Shown: positions 1 through 9,427 of the stretch, piece by piece
Layout: each line of letters opens with the position of its first letter
Position numbering within the stretch: the first letter of the stretch is position 1
DNA from: Botryllus schlosseri
Taxonomy: Eukaryota > Chordata > Ascidiacea > Stolidobranchia > Styelidae
Direction of reading: 5' to 3'
Assembly (NCBI GenBank): GCA_000444245.1
Contig: ATSW01002324.1
Coordinates: 1-24,138, forward strand
Length of the DNA stretch: 24,138 nucleotides
Program-made: the position numbers and the translations under genes
The notes under the pieces: generated by a model
Seen by the model: only the letters and a program-made list of their open reading frames with translations
Database searches by the model: none
Told to the model about the DNA's origin: nothing

Positions 1-636
1 ATGTATCTTGATGTTGGGGTCCCCGTCACCCAACAAAAATACGCATGATTTATGGAAATGGGAGACTTCGGCGTCGGCCATTACTGCGCCACGGCGCACC
101 AAGACATACGAAGTTAGAGGCCATGTAACATGCGACTCCGAGAAGTATGCCAGAACGATCAGCAGCGAGAAGACCTTGGCCGAAAGGAATATATATGTTA
201 AATTATCCATAGGCGCCTCAATGGCTGGCGTCGAATGTTCCTGTCCTGGCGACCTTGATCCTACAGGACAAATACCACCCCGCAAGGAAAAAATTATTTG
301 TCAGTAAAGAAATACCAATATGAAATCATGTGCGTCTTTTAGTTTGGTACGTTTGGACGATTTCCATATCTCCTGACATAGCAGATATAGGAGGTCACGA
401 AATAGCACTATGTAAAGAAGTCAATCCAACAACGATTCCGCCGAAGATGTTTAATTATTATTTAGTGGTCCTACCTTCTCCAACATACCACATCGACCAT
501 ATTGACCGATTTAAACATGTATTATATAAATTTGTCGCGCATCGCGCGTTTAGTCGAAATACGGTGACTCACCAAACAGTACATGAAATAGGGTATAGCT
601 GATATGTAGCGACAAAAAGCCCACTGGCTGAAGAGG
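1..636. other. Intergenic, no recognisable gene
   Basis: Short open frames occur here (about 99 codons at 8-307 and 90 codons at 330-602, both +). They lack recognisable motifs, a matching splice pattern or a family resemblance, and frames this long are expected by chance in AT-rich DNA. I could not match the segment to either esterase copy or to the repeats elsewhere in the window. It may hold upstream flank of the first esterase copy. Confidence 0.5.
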
Positions 637-809
637 GTCTAGGGTTTGGTTTATCACCCTATGGGGCCAAAGACCAAGGTTTTTTTCGGGGGAGAGGGGG
701 GGTGACGAAGTGCTGTTTTTCGGTTCCCAATATTTGGGGGGCGATGATCGGTGTTGAGCTTGAAAAGGGGGCGACGAGTCGAAAAAGGTTGGGAACCACT
801 GGTCTAGAC
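637..809. mobile_element. Small hAT-type element, degenerate left end
   Basis: The segment ends at 801 with GGTTGGGAACCACTG, a typical hAT terminal inverted repeat read outward, preceded by the G-rich tract common in this family. GTCTAGAC follows at 802-809, and GTCTAGGG lies at 637-644, a possible target duplication matching at 6 of 8 bases. The left terminus near 645 is decayed and only weakly resembles the expected CAGTGGTT start. There is no transposase, so it is a non-autonomous MITE. The right end is well supported; the left border is inference. Confidence 0.55.
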
Positions 810-1769
810 ACATAGCCCAGTACTGTACTCTCAGCTTTTCCAAATAAACGCTAAAACAATCGAACCATCCATGCATATCGGAGTAAACTAAATAACCTAA
901 ATCTCGTTGATTCTTTATCAGATGGGGAAAAGAGTACGTTGTATTTATCAAATCTTCATTCTCCATACTTAGATATAGGCAATATGGCGAAGTGTTCATT
1001 CGTAGTTGTTGTACTAGTAGCATATGCAGTCTCTTTTGGATGTTTTATGTACCTTTTTCGCTGGAATGCGATTACCCGATAGCATTAAAATTATTGTTTT
1101 TAATACTCGAAGTAGTAAAAACGATGGTGAGTTCCGTAGGCCGTTTTGCATGTAGGCCTACAGCAATAAAGAAGATATGCGCATTTACAAGTATCGGCGG
1201 AAATCAGCTGCACATTGGGAGGTGGTTTCGGCGATCCGTTTTCAATTGGAGACAAGTGTCACCAAAAAATTTTAAGCGGATTGACTGCTTCTTGGACTGA
1301 GATTGGCGGAATTGAATTAGTCGTATACAAGCCTGTTGGTAAACGCCTTGGCTATTTAGAAAACATGAATTCGTTCACAGCCGTATATACCCAATTCTAG
1401 GATTTGGAGAAAAATATCTTGGTTCTGAAATGATTTATCTGCACGGAGGGGGATTAACCATTGGATCCATAAGTAATTATATTGCCGCTAAATATGCAAA
1501 GCCAATATAATTATATATAGTGTATTTACTGACGAAATAATCATATTTGATAACGTAGCTAAAGTTTTGAAGCGAAAATATTTTCTCATGATCAACCTGT
1601 AACCACGCTAACCTATATTGTACCTACACCCAGATACACATGCAGCCACGACGATGACGATAGCAAAGAGAACAGGAATGGCCGTCATTGTACCAGAGTA
1701 AGATTTTCAGATGGGGGCGGTCCACCTCAATCATTTTCAATATGCTTCGTTCACGCTACTCAAATAAAA

Positions 1770-1900
1770 GTGCATCTTGGAGGTACAGACAATTGAATAA
1801 TAGTGTCATATTGANATGAATCCGAATATTTCGGCTAACACTTGCCAGAGGTAATCGTCAGCAGCCAGCAGGGAATTGTAAAGAACAGTATATCAAAAAT
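1770..1900 (+). repeat. Dispersed repeat R1, copy 1
   Basis: The core reads like CGAATATTTCGGCTAACAC, then a CAGAGGTAATCGTC stretch and a CAGCAGGG end, preceded by CTTGGAGGTACAGA. The same string order appears near 5770-5870 (+) and, inverted, near 22880-22975. It lies in intron 4 of the decayed esterase copy. An undetermined base (N) is at 1815. The class of element is not clear; no target duplication was found. Confidence 0.55.
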
Positions 1901-2555
1901 CGTATCAGCAATTAGAAGTCAAAGTAATGCCAGAGATTTCCATTCAAATACAAATAAATTCGTTATTTTCCAATTCTAAAATTTATAATTCGATTAAATA
2001 AATGGAATATGATAGGTCTCAATGAACTCAAGTATCAGTAGTTTGAAGATGTAGATTTGGACGAACCGTCGCAGACTTGTGCTTGTCACTGCTTCTGCCA
2101 GTTTTCAAAACTACAAGATATAGCCAATCAAATCAAATTCATATCCCCCATGAGTACTTTGCTAAAATTGAGCTATTTCGTCACTGACCATCTCTGTGTT
2201 TACATCTAGGTATCGCTTAGCACCCAAGCATATTTTCCCCGCTGCTTTCGATGATGCCTTGGCTGTAATCAAAGGGTTTCTCCAGACATCCGAGTCATAC
2301 CGCGTGGCTCCCAAGAAGGTGGTACTGGCAGGAGACAGCGCTGGTATAAGCCATTGATCATGCGTTGGTAGAAAACTGTAATGAAAAAAGTTATTCTGAT
2401 AAATAAAAGTCTGTCGATGATGAAAGATATAGTACCAGTATCCGAGTAAGTCTTCTCTGCTTGTTCTTCTAATCTCCAATTCCACAATAGCCACGAGATT
2501 TGCTGAGTTTATTCGTGTTGACATGTCATTTCGCGTTCGTGCCGGACGGGGCATT

Positions 2556-3282
2556 GTGCGGTTTAGGGTTCTGGTTTGAATCAGGCTGATTTAAATCAGT
2601 GCGATTTAATTCAGGCTTTCACCCTTGATTTTTGAATTGAAGTCCACCGCGATGATTTTATTGATTTTTGCGGTTGTTTTATTTTCTGTGGAGATGCGTG
2701 AATGGGGTTCAACATTGGACAACCATGTGTATTGTACAATAACCGGACATCGTTTTCGCACCCAGAGACCACTCCAGATATCATCAATGATATTCATGAT
2801 ATGCTGGTGCTGGTGTTATGGATGATTCCGATTTGACTCAAAATTAGGGCTGGTCGAAACCGAGTAGCCTACCTGAGGGATTCGATTCTGAATCGAGTAT
2901 TATTAGTATTATTATTGAAAATGACTCTACTTGACTTGAGTCAACACTGTGAAAGTGAGACTCAACATGTCTCGGAACGGGCAAAGAATGTAGAAGGACC
3001 TTCTATATTCTTTGGGAACGGGTTAATGGCGCTTCTAGCGATCCATTATTGTCAGTGATGATGAAGTTTTCAACTATGGTGATTCCGAGCCGCACATTAT
3101 TGAGTTGATGCGATGTGCTGCATTACCTAGAATGGCATGGTCGTCATTCGTCCCATGTTCTTTTATCGTTTTTATTGAGTAAAAACCATAAAAATCAAAA
3201 AAATCATGATTGAAATTATTGCTTCGATCAAAATCGATTTTAATCAGAGGTAAAATGATTTCACCAGAACCTCAGTGCGGTA
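2556..3282. mobile_element. hAT-like MITE with target duplication
   Basis: The element spans 2564-3274. It is flanked by GTGCGGTT (2556-2563) and GTGCGGTA (3275-3282), an 8-bp target duplication with one mismatch. Ends are imperfect inverted repeats: TAGGGTTCTGG at the left, and the right end read in reverse is TGAGGTTCTGG. Both ends continue into GATTTAAATC-type sequence. Short internal frames (2606-2797 -, 2625-2825 +) show no transposase features. It inserted between exon 5 and exon 8 of the decayed esterase copy. A second TAGGGCTGG-type end near 2848 may be a nested insertion. Confidence 0.65.
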
Positions 3283-3918
3283 ATGAATTCGAAATTCAAG
3301 GCTTGCTATGCCGAGGCAATTTCGCTTGATTACAGTAGCTTTATTTGTTATATATTTACACCATTACACGGCGATGGTGATTTTCAACAGAGTAAGATGG
3401 ATGCCAATACCTTAAGACATTTTGCATCATTGCCACTAATCTTCTGCGCGTCAAGTTTATATATACAGAATTACAGATCTACTGAAGCCACCAAGGCAAT
3501 GCATGTCCTACGCCAACACAGACGTCACACCAGTATATAGGCTATAAGCATTTATTCAGATCTTAGAAAAGTAAACTCGCATCCGAGAGAGGGCGAGGAC
3601 TCAGCGGTGACAAATAATGATGTTTTTGTTCCGATCGATCTTTGTAATCGAACACAAATGGGCCTCGTCGGTATATTACTGCGCCTGAAAATAGATTTGA
3701 GTACCGGTACGAATAGTTCGCAAAATCACGAGCCACTAACGCCGATTTGACGTCACAATGATAACCGTGAAGCATCGACGGCCGAACATCACGCTGGCGG
3801 CTGTATTTCAAAAAAGGAAGTATTAGAATGAATATTGGTCAGCGTTGGAGATTACGGGCCACGATTTAATACATCGACCTCATCATCCGAGACATGCCAC
3901 CTCTTAGTTTTATCTGTT

Positions 3919-4090
3919 GTCGTTTTTCTGTTATATTCTATTACTTTTCATTCAGTGTGTATGCCTCTTCTTCACATTATCAGGGCCCAGTTGGGTTCGC
4001 AGACAACTCCAATTCGTTTGGACTCCTCCCGATCTTTTTATTGTATCGCGTTCTTGTGGTGCTTTTGAAGGGATAAAACTATTAAAAATA
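3919..4090 (+). repeat. Dispersed repeat R2, copy 1
   Basis: The segment shares about 170 bp of order-conserved similarity with the reverse strand at 13078-13247. Shared blocks include a CAGTGTGTATGCCTC / CAAGTGTGCATGCCTC block and a CTTGTGGTGCTTTTGAA / CTTGTGGTGTTTTGAAA block. Both copies lie in esterase introns but in opposite orientation, so they are independent insertions and not gene-duplication leftovers. In-frame similarity between the two short translations follows from the DNA match. Element class unknown. Confidence 0.6.
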
Positions 4091-4149
4091 AACTCAAGTC
4101 TACTAGACTCAACTCGAATAAGAAGTGAAAGTATATGAAAGGCCTATAT

Positions 4150-4570
4150 GAGCACTCTAAAAGTACTTTTACATTGAACAGTAGAAACATTTGGATTTGA
4201 ATAAAATAGTATTTACGGTGACTAACTCTTGGTTTATTTATTATAAAATCAAGGAATTAGAAATTTTTCTACTGCAATAAATTCGCTTCTAGTGGTTGGA
4301 ATTGAGTCAAATTTGGTGTACATCATCTCTACTGACAGCCTAACAATTTTATGGGGTCGGCAGAAAAATTTTGAAATTTTATTTTTTTGGTTTTTTAATG
4401 GTAAATTCACAACTTTCTACTGCACGCATCTCGCTTCTACTGGTTGGAATGGAGCCAAAGTTGGTGTGCAGCGTTTTTTTAACCAACCTAACAATTTTAT
4501 CAAGTAGCCAGTGAAATCTGAAGGAAAAGTTTTTTTTGAACAGCCCTATTGAACACCTTTGTATAACACC
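4150..4570 (-). repeat. Fold-back family X, two tandem subunits
   Basis: Read on the - strand, this holds two diverged subunits of roughly 150-170 bp. Each contains AAAATTGTTAGG, then ACACCAA-TTTGG/GACTC, ATTCCAACCA and an AGTAGAAGCGA block ending in a GCAGTAGAAA tract. The outer end has GTTCAATAGGG. The same arrangement occurs at 20505-20880 on the + strand. There is no coding capacity. It lies just upstream of the exon 8 remnant of the decayed esterase, where exons 6-7 should be. Confidence 0.6.
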
Positions 4571-4782
4571 ATACACCAATATAAACGATGAATTTAATCG
4601 AGCCGTAAGCCTATGAGTGACATTCTATGAAGCATGGACGGTGAAGCGAAGGCCTACTCCGTGATACGCACTGATGCAATCAAAATTATACGCATCTCTT
4701 TCGTTGCTGCCTAGAACTCACATTGTGACCTGTGAATTCGATCCTATACAAGACGACGGAGTGAGTATACTGTATTTATGCT

Positions 4783-5313
4783 GTATTTATCAGGGTTGTA
4801 ATGAATCGAATTGCCATTTTTGGTGAGTCGACTCGACTTGAGTCAATGTGTGTATCAATGTGTGTGTGTCTCGTCTTGTACTCGAGTCATTGCGGTGCCT
4901 CATCCAATTCATATGACTCGAGGATGGACGGCCAGCACAGGCATTTCATTGTAACTTCGAAGAATTATAAAGTTACCACATTATTCGTATTTCGTGTATT
5001 AGAACTGGTACTAGAAAATAGGACCAGTGAGTGAGGAAATGTGTATATTATGAATGTGAGGCTTAGGCACGATATCACCCAAGTAGAGTTGCAAATAAAT
5101 GGGTTGAACATGACCTGAAGTCCAATCTGACCAGTGAACACATTGACTATGACTCGGAATCGAGTCTCAGCCCTATGACATGGACTCGACGCTATCGGCC
5201 TACTTCCCGACTCGGACTCGGACTCTACTCGACTTGACTCGAGTCAAAACCATAAAAGTGAGATGGATTAATGACTCGGAACCTTGTGGCTTGGTCACAA
5301 TTCTGGTATTTAT
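4783..5313. mobile_element. hAT MITE with perfect 8-bp target duplication
   Basis: The element at 4791-5305 (515 bp) is flanked by GTATTTAT on both sides (4783-4790 and 5306-5313). It begins CAGGGTTGTAATGA; its right end in reverse reads CAGAATTGTGACC, giving CAG..TTGT inverted ends. The interior is rich in GACTCGAGTC-type palindromic strings (about 4828-4920 and 5155-5250), a common subterminal pattern in hAT MITEs. No transposase is present. It lies 22 bases after the donor of the exon 8 remnant. Confidence 0.75.
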
Positions 5314-5769
5314 ACACTGTATTTATTTTGCTTCTTTAACCTTGAGCCTTAAACTCATATTCGACGACAACAGTGCGATTGAGATGTGACTGCATAACGA
5401 GAGGGCACATTCTCGAAATTTGTCAAGTCATTTCTTGTTACAATACGTTACACTAATACGTATCAAAATCGTATGGAATTTTCGTTTGGCTTGATTCTTA
5501 ATCGTTTTTCAGCTAATGTGGGCTCGCTGATTCCGAAAATGTATTTAATTATGCCTATCGTCGATCATTAACATCAAAGTAAGTCATGCGTAAAATTGAT
5601 TTCAGAGAATTCTAGCGTGGTTTTGTCCACGCGAAAAATGGAAAGTACCATATCATAGGGAAGCTGACTTCAGGATGGACCTGGACCTGACAAATCTTAG
5701 TCAATAATATTTGATTCCAATGTAGTTGACATATATTACTTTACAGAAACACATTTGAAAAGTATATTC

Positions 5770-5870
5770 CTATTGAATGAACTCAAATGTTTTCGGCTGA
5801 CACTCGTCAGGAGTAGTCGTCTGCAACTAGGGGGTGGGCGATATATTGAAAAGTATCAATGATACGAAAA
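5770..5870 (+). repeat. Dispersed repeat R1, copy 2
   Basis: The block TTTTCGGCTGACACTCGTCAG is followed by GTAGTCGTCTGCAAC and a GGGGGTGGGCGATATATTGA tail, matching R1 at 1815-1900. It sits between the exon 8 remnant and exon 9 of the decayed esterase copy. The rest of 5314-6206 shows no other feature I can support. Confidence 0.55.
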
Positions 5871-6426
5871 TATACCTAGGTTTTCGAACTTAACGGCCCT
5901 ATTCCTTTCATAATTATATTTTAGACACATCATAAACACTAGTCAACATGATAAAGGTGGGCTGACGACAAATTTAAAATTTGAGTAAGGAATTGCAAAA
6001 TAACGATCGATGCCCGCTTCAAGTATGACCATAGGAGAAAAATAAAATGAACTAGAAATTCTGAAATAGGAAATAATGGCTCCTGTGGCGTAACACACGT
6101 CTGGCAATTTCATATACTATGGATATGCAAAGTCGGTCTGGAATTCGATATTGATCCCGTAATCAAGAGATCCGGGTAATGATCAACATTCCTGTATATT
6201 ATTAAGATCATTTTACACGAGAGGATGCAGCATCTCGGATTCAATTCATCTTTCACCAACTGGGAATTCGGCGTCCACGGCGTACTTAATTCTTACGGTA
6301 TTTTTTTCTTACGACAAGTTGGATTCTGCTGTGAATGAGATGCTGGATGTGGTCGCAATGACGGTGCAGAACTGCTGATCCGTGAACAAATACTGGGAAG
6401 GTGTACATGAAAAAATTAACTAGTAT

Positions 6427-6432
6427 AATAAA
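6427..6432 (+). terminator. Polyadenylation signal of the decayed esterase copy
   Basis: AATAAA lies 49 bases after the TGA at 6376-6378 and is followed by a GTGTGTTTT tract, the usual downstream GU-rich pattern. The intact gene has no canonical AATAAA in the 200 bases after its stop. Confidence 0.5.
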
Positions 6433-6637
6433 ACTACTGTGTGTTTTCTATTATTATATTATGAATGCCAGACTAAGGTTAATTAAATCCGATATCTACG
6501 CATGTGTGTTAAGACATTTTAACCACGCAGACTGGCCCATCTGCGCACTCTGATAACAATGACGATCACTGAACAGTGGCACGCATTGTATTGTAACCCA
6601 CGACTTTGCCATCAATAAGCTGGATGCTCCACAATTG

Positions 6638-6930
6638 CCCTATCTCAGCGGTCAGGAACCTTTTTGGTTAAAAGAGCCACATTGGCCTTATATTTACAAA
6701 TGTAATTCCCAAAGAGCCATACGACGACGTCAACTGTTACGTCACAATTGGAAAGTCGTGATATCAGTATGGCACGAAATAGAAGGTAACTACATCGGAT
6801 TCGTCGCGTGTTGCTATAACAAACGCACTAATCAAGGCGGTTACCTGATATGATGAAAAACGGCGGCTGAGCAATGAGCAAGCGACACGTTGGTCGGGAA
6901 CATTTTACAACTACATATTATAAATTGTGA
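6638..6930. mobile_element. hAT-like element, left end recognisable
   Basis: From 6638, CAGCGGTCAGGAACC is followed by TTTTTGGTTAAAAGAGCCA, the typical terminal and subterminal pattern of a hAT family. GTGAGAGCCAAA near 6935 may belong to the right subterminal region, but neither a right terminus nor a target duplication could be fixed. The 72-codon open frame at 6635-6853 runs through this repeat sequence and has no transposase features. Confidence 0.4.
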
Positions 6931-7687
6931 TTCCGTGAGAGCCAAATGATACTTTTCAAAATTTTAAGAAAGTAGCATGCACATTTTAAAGCAAAATCAA
7001 CACATTTAGACAAAATTAACGGTGCGAATCTACTGTAGCCTATATTCTTCAGTGGCACACTTTTATTTCAATTAAGCCACTTTCCAAGCGGGTTTAACCC
7101 CTGTTGCACGTTTGATTCAATCATTTCCCCTAAACCAGGATAAAAATAATAAATTGATATCATTTAGTTACCTTATAAATAATTCTCAAATTCCTCGGGG
7201 GTAACATAACATTGCGCTACAAGCCTGCATTTCAACGGCAGTACCAGCAAGTTACATAACAATCGATGGCTATGCTTGCAATTTGAACTTGCCAATGATC
7301 AGGAAGTCATATAAATATGAAAACCGTATCGTCATTTGTCAAGGCCTCATGGGCAGGCGTAATGTCTGCTATTCTCTCTGATCAATCAACGAATCGTGCA
7401 AGCCATAAGCTCAAGGCGTGCCAGGCCTAGTGTAAATGATCATTGCAGTCGAAAAACGCCATGAATTTCACAAACAACATCAATGTCGGATGCGGCTGAC
7501 TCGCGATTGATAGTGGTTGCTTGTTTCAGAAATTATACAAGCTTCGTATAAGACTAGACGTATTGGATTTGCTCGATGTAGACCAATAAATAAGGTGCCC
7601 TGCCGTGTTTGCCCTATTGCAGGAAATACTATTATATTGGAATGATAAATGAGCATTGAGCATTATGAGCAATTATCTGCAGACAAT
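6931..7687. other. Intergenic, no recognisable gene
   Basis: AT-rich sequence downstream of the decayed esterase copy. I see no open frame with family features, no tRNA-like fold and no clear transposon borders. A short GGCCTCATGGGC / GCGTGCCAGGCC imperfect inversion lies at about 7343-7429. Confidence 0.4.
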
Positions 7688-7760
7688 ATGTCAGTGATTC
7701 CCAACCGTGGCCCCCAGCTAGCCTTCTTGCGGCCCCCACAAAATATTAGGAAATCGATTT
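7688..7760 (+). mobile_element. hAT left end (orphan)
   Basis: CAGTGATTCCCAACC followed by GTGGCCCCCAG and GCGGCCCCCACA is a standard hAT left terminus with its C-rich subterminal block. The preceding eight bases are AATATGT-like. I found no matching right end or second copy of the flank downstream, so the element is truncated or its right half has decayed. Confidence 0.55.
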
Positions 7761-7978
7761 ATGACATAAAAGAAAATTTATATTTATAAAATACTCTTGT
7801 TTGGCCTTGAGTCTGGAGTTTTTATTTAGGATTGCATAAAAGTTGTGAGGAGACTACTAACGTTACGTCACTGCTGTTTCAATGCAGTCTGCCCTAACCT
7901 TCCAGTTGAACTAGCAGTAGCTATAGATATAGGTATGGATATAGGTATTGATAATTAATCTACGGATAGATGTACAAC

Positions 7979-8489
7979 ACGTGACTCACGGTTGAATACG
8001 CCGAGATGCGTACTGCTGAGCCGACTAAAAGCAGCATAATTGGTAGTCCTGTAGCTCGCGACCCAAGCGTCCGAATAATTTGAAATATCCGGTCTTTATC
8101 GAAAGCTAGTGCAGCACTGATTCCAAAAATACGAATTGAAATCTCGCCAGGGCAATGAAACTACTCCGAAATAGCCGCCGAAGGTTGATAGTTCTGAACA
8201 ATGTGAGCGCGGCAACACAATGACCATAACAATGGTCAATGGCGTCGAGCGATTGTTCGGAACAATCCCGATTTTTATATTTTGATGACTATTTTTAGTT
8301 CGTTTCATTGCCTAGGCCATATTTAAATTTGTATTTTCTGAATCAGTGCGACACTTGCTTTCGATTAAGATCAGACATATTAGACATATTGGATTTGGAC
8401 GCTCGGATCGCCGGTTATAGGACAACCAATTATGTTGCTTTTACCGGGCTCAGCAGTAGGCCTCTCGGCGTTTAAACCGAGTGTCATGT
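7979..8489. mobile_element. Fold-back element with about 180-bp arms
   Basis: The left arm (about 7979-8160) and the reverse of the right arm (about 8302-8489) align along their whole length. Matching anchors are ACGCCGAGA, TACTGCTGAGCC, CATAATTGGT.GTCCT, AGCGTCC, ATCGAAAGC, GCACTGATTC and GGCAATGAAAC. The arms are separated by a loop of about 140 bp. It has no coding capacity and is probably a MITE mobilised in trans. Part of the arm (ATCGAAAGCT...GCACTGATT...AAAATA) resembles the arms of the large structure at 20637-24138. Target duplication not resolved. Confidence 0.75.
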
Positions 8490-9427
8490 TCTGCGCATCA
8501 ACCCGTATGTTAGAAATCTGGCAAAACCCGGCAGCAGCTGTCCAGTTCGCCTCCATTTTACTCTATTTTGTGAACTTTTTATTGATCTAAAGCAGTCACA
8601 AATTCTATAAAGCTGCAATAGGTTAATCAGTCATTTGGTCAAGTTTTGGGTAGGCCTATATTAAAGTTTTGAATGTCAGAACAGCCTTCAAAGAAAGTGC
8701 GTACAATTCAGCAGGAAAATCGTGTTTTTCAAAGTGATTGGGAGGAAAAGTATTTTCATATTGACACAACCCAAGACCAACTCCATATCAAGACCAACTC
8801 CAATCCAACCATCTTCACTTCCTCTTCCTAATACCGCATTCTACCTTACGCATGACTGGTCTTGCAACCAGATAGTCCGGAGTCATTATGGCTCCGTAAC
8901 CAAGCGGTTACATTAGATTAGAATTAAAATCAGGACATAGAGATATTTTAAAAATTAGATCAGGATTATTTTATCGGCATTCGCTCTAAAGCTAGAATTA
9001 TTTTCCAGTTGTCCAAGTCTGGTACGTGTATGGGACTCGTTACGCGACAACATCAAGGTAATCATTGTTGCAGAAAAATATACTATATGAAGGTATCATT
9101 GAACTACAGCTTCTAATATCCGACTGGTAAATATACATATATATATGCAGTTGATGATTTCTACATAGACAGTCGCATTATAGAAGTGTACGCAATGCCA
9201 CGACACATGTTTCTGCAGCGATCTATAGTTACGGATATAAGCTATATATATCAGTGCGTTTGTACTGGTTACGGTACCTTGGCGTAAAGTACACACAAGT
9301 AATACAATAAACGCAATTCGCCCTATGTAGTCAAATATACTGCTTCACTGGAATGACAGTTAAATCGTGTCGCGCTGCGCGCCATTGATAATTCTGTTAC
9401 TTCTGATTATGCGCAGAATAAGCCAAT
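8490..9427 (+). other. 5' flank of the intact esterase gene
   Basis: No gene or clear mobile element is seen. A direct repeat of AAGACCAACTCCA-type sequence lies at about 8772-8805, and ATATATAT tracts lie near 9138 and 9243. The last 12 bases before the ATG share the CAATATGG context with the decayed copy. A promoter must lie in this region if the gene starts at its first coding exon, but no core element can be assigned with confidence. Confidence 0.4.

Larger units (their letters stand above)
984..6378 (+). pseudogene. AADAC/NCEH1-like esterase, upstream copy, decayed
   Basis: This is a second copy of the intact esterase gene downstream. Recognisable exons are 984-1126, 1197-1338, 1401-1472, 1634-1697, 2210-2343, the 3' part of exon 8 (about 4670-4760) and 6207-6378. 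Exons 2-5 match the intact copy exactly in length (142, 72, 64, 134 nt) and in phase. They encode HGGG (exon 3) and GDSAG (exon 5); exon 8 encodes HIVTCEFDPIQDDG with the catalytic Asp, and exon 9 has VHG with the catalytic His. Exon 5 is 37/44 identical to the intact copy. Defects: a one-base loss near 1031-1037 shifts frame between the signal anchor and VPFSLECDYP; CG replaces AG at the exon 2 acceptor (1195-1196); exons 6-7 and the start of exon 8 are not found; a one-base gain in the T run at 6301-6307 shifts exon 9. Donors at 1127, 1339, 1473, 1698, 2344 and 4761 are intact. Several transposons sit in its introns. Both frameshifts are at T runs, so errors in a draft sequence (an N lies at 1815) remain possible, but the missing exons favour a pseudogene. 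Confidence 0.8.

Noticed and set aside
550-1023. 157-codon - strand open frame, the longest in the window
   Set aside because: It runs through a hAT end and across exon 1 of the decayed esterase on the opposite strand; no domain features. Treated as a chance frame.
3313-3345. Possible exon 6 remnant of the upstream esterase (GGCAATTTCGCTT, later GTAGCTTTA)
   Set aside because: It resembles GGCAATCTCGCA...GTTGCTTTG of the intact gene, but the spacing is off, a stop follows at once and nothing downstream aligns. Too weak to call.
8860-8915. tRNA-derived SINE head near ACCAAGCGGTTAC
   Set aside because: No convincing A box and B box pair at the right spacing, and no tail repeat.
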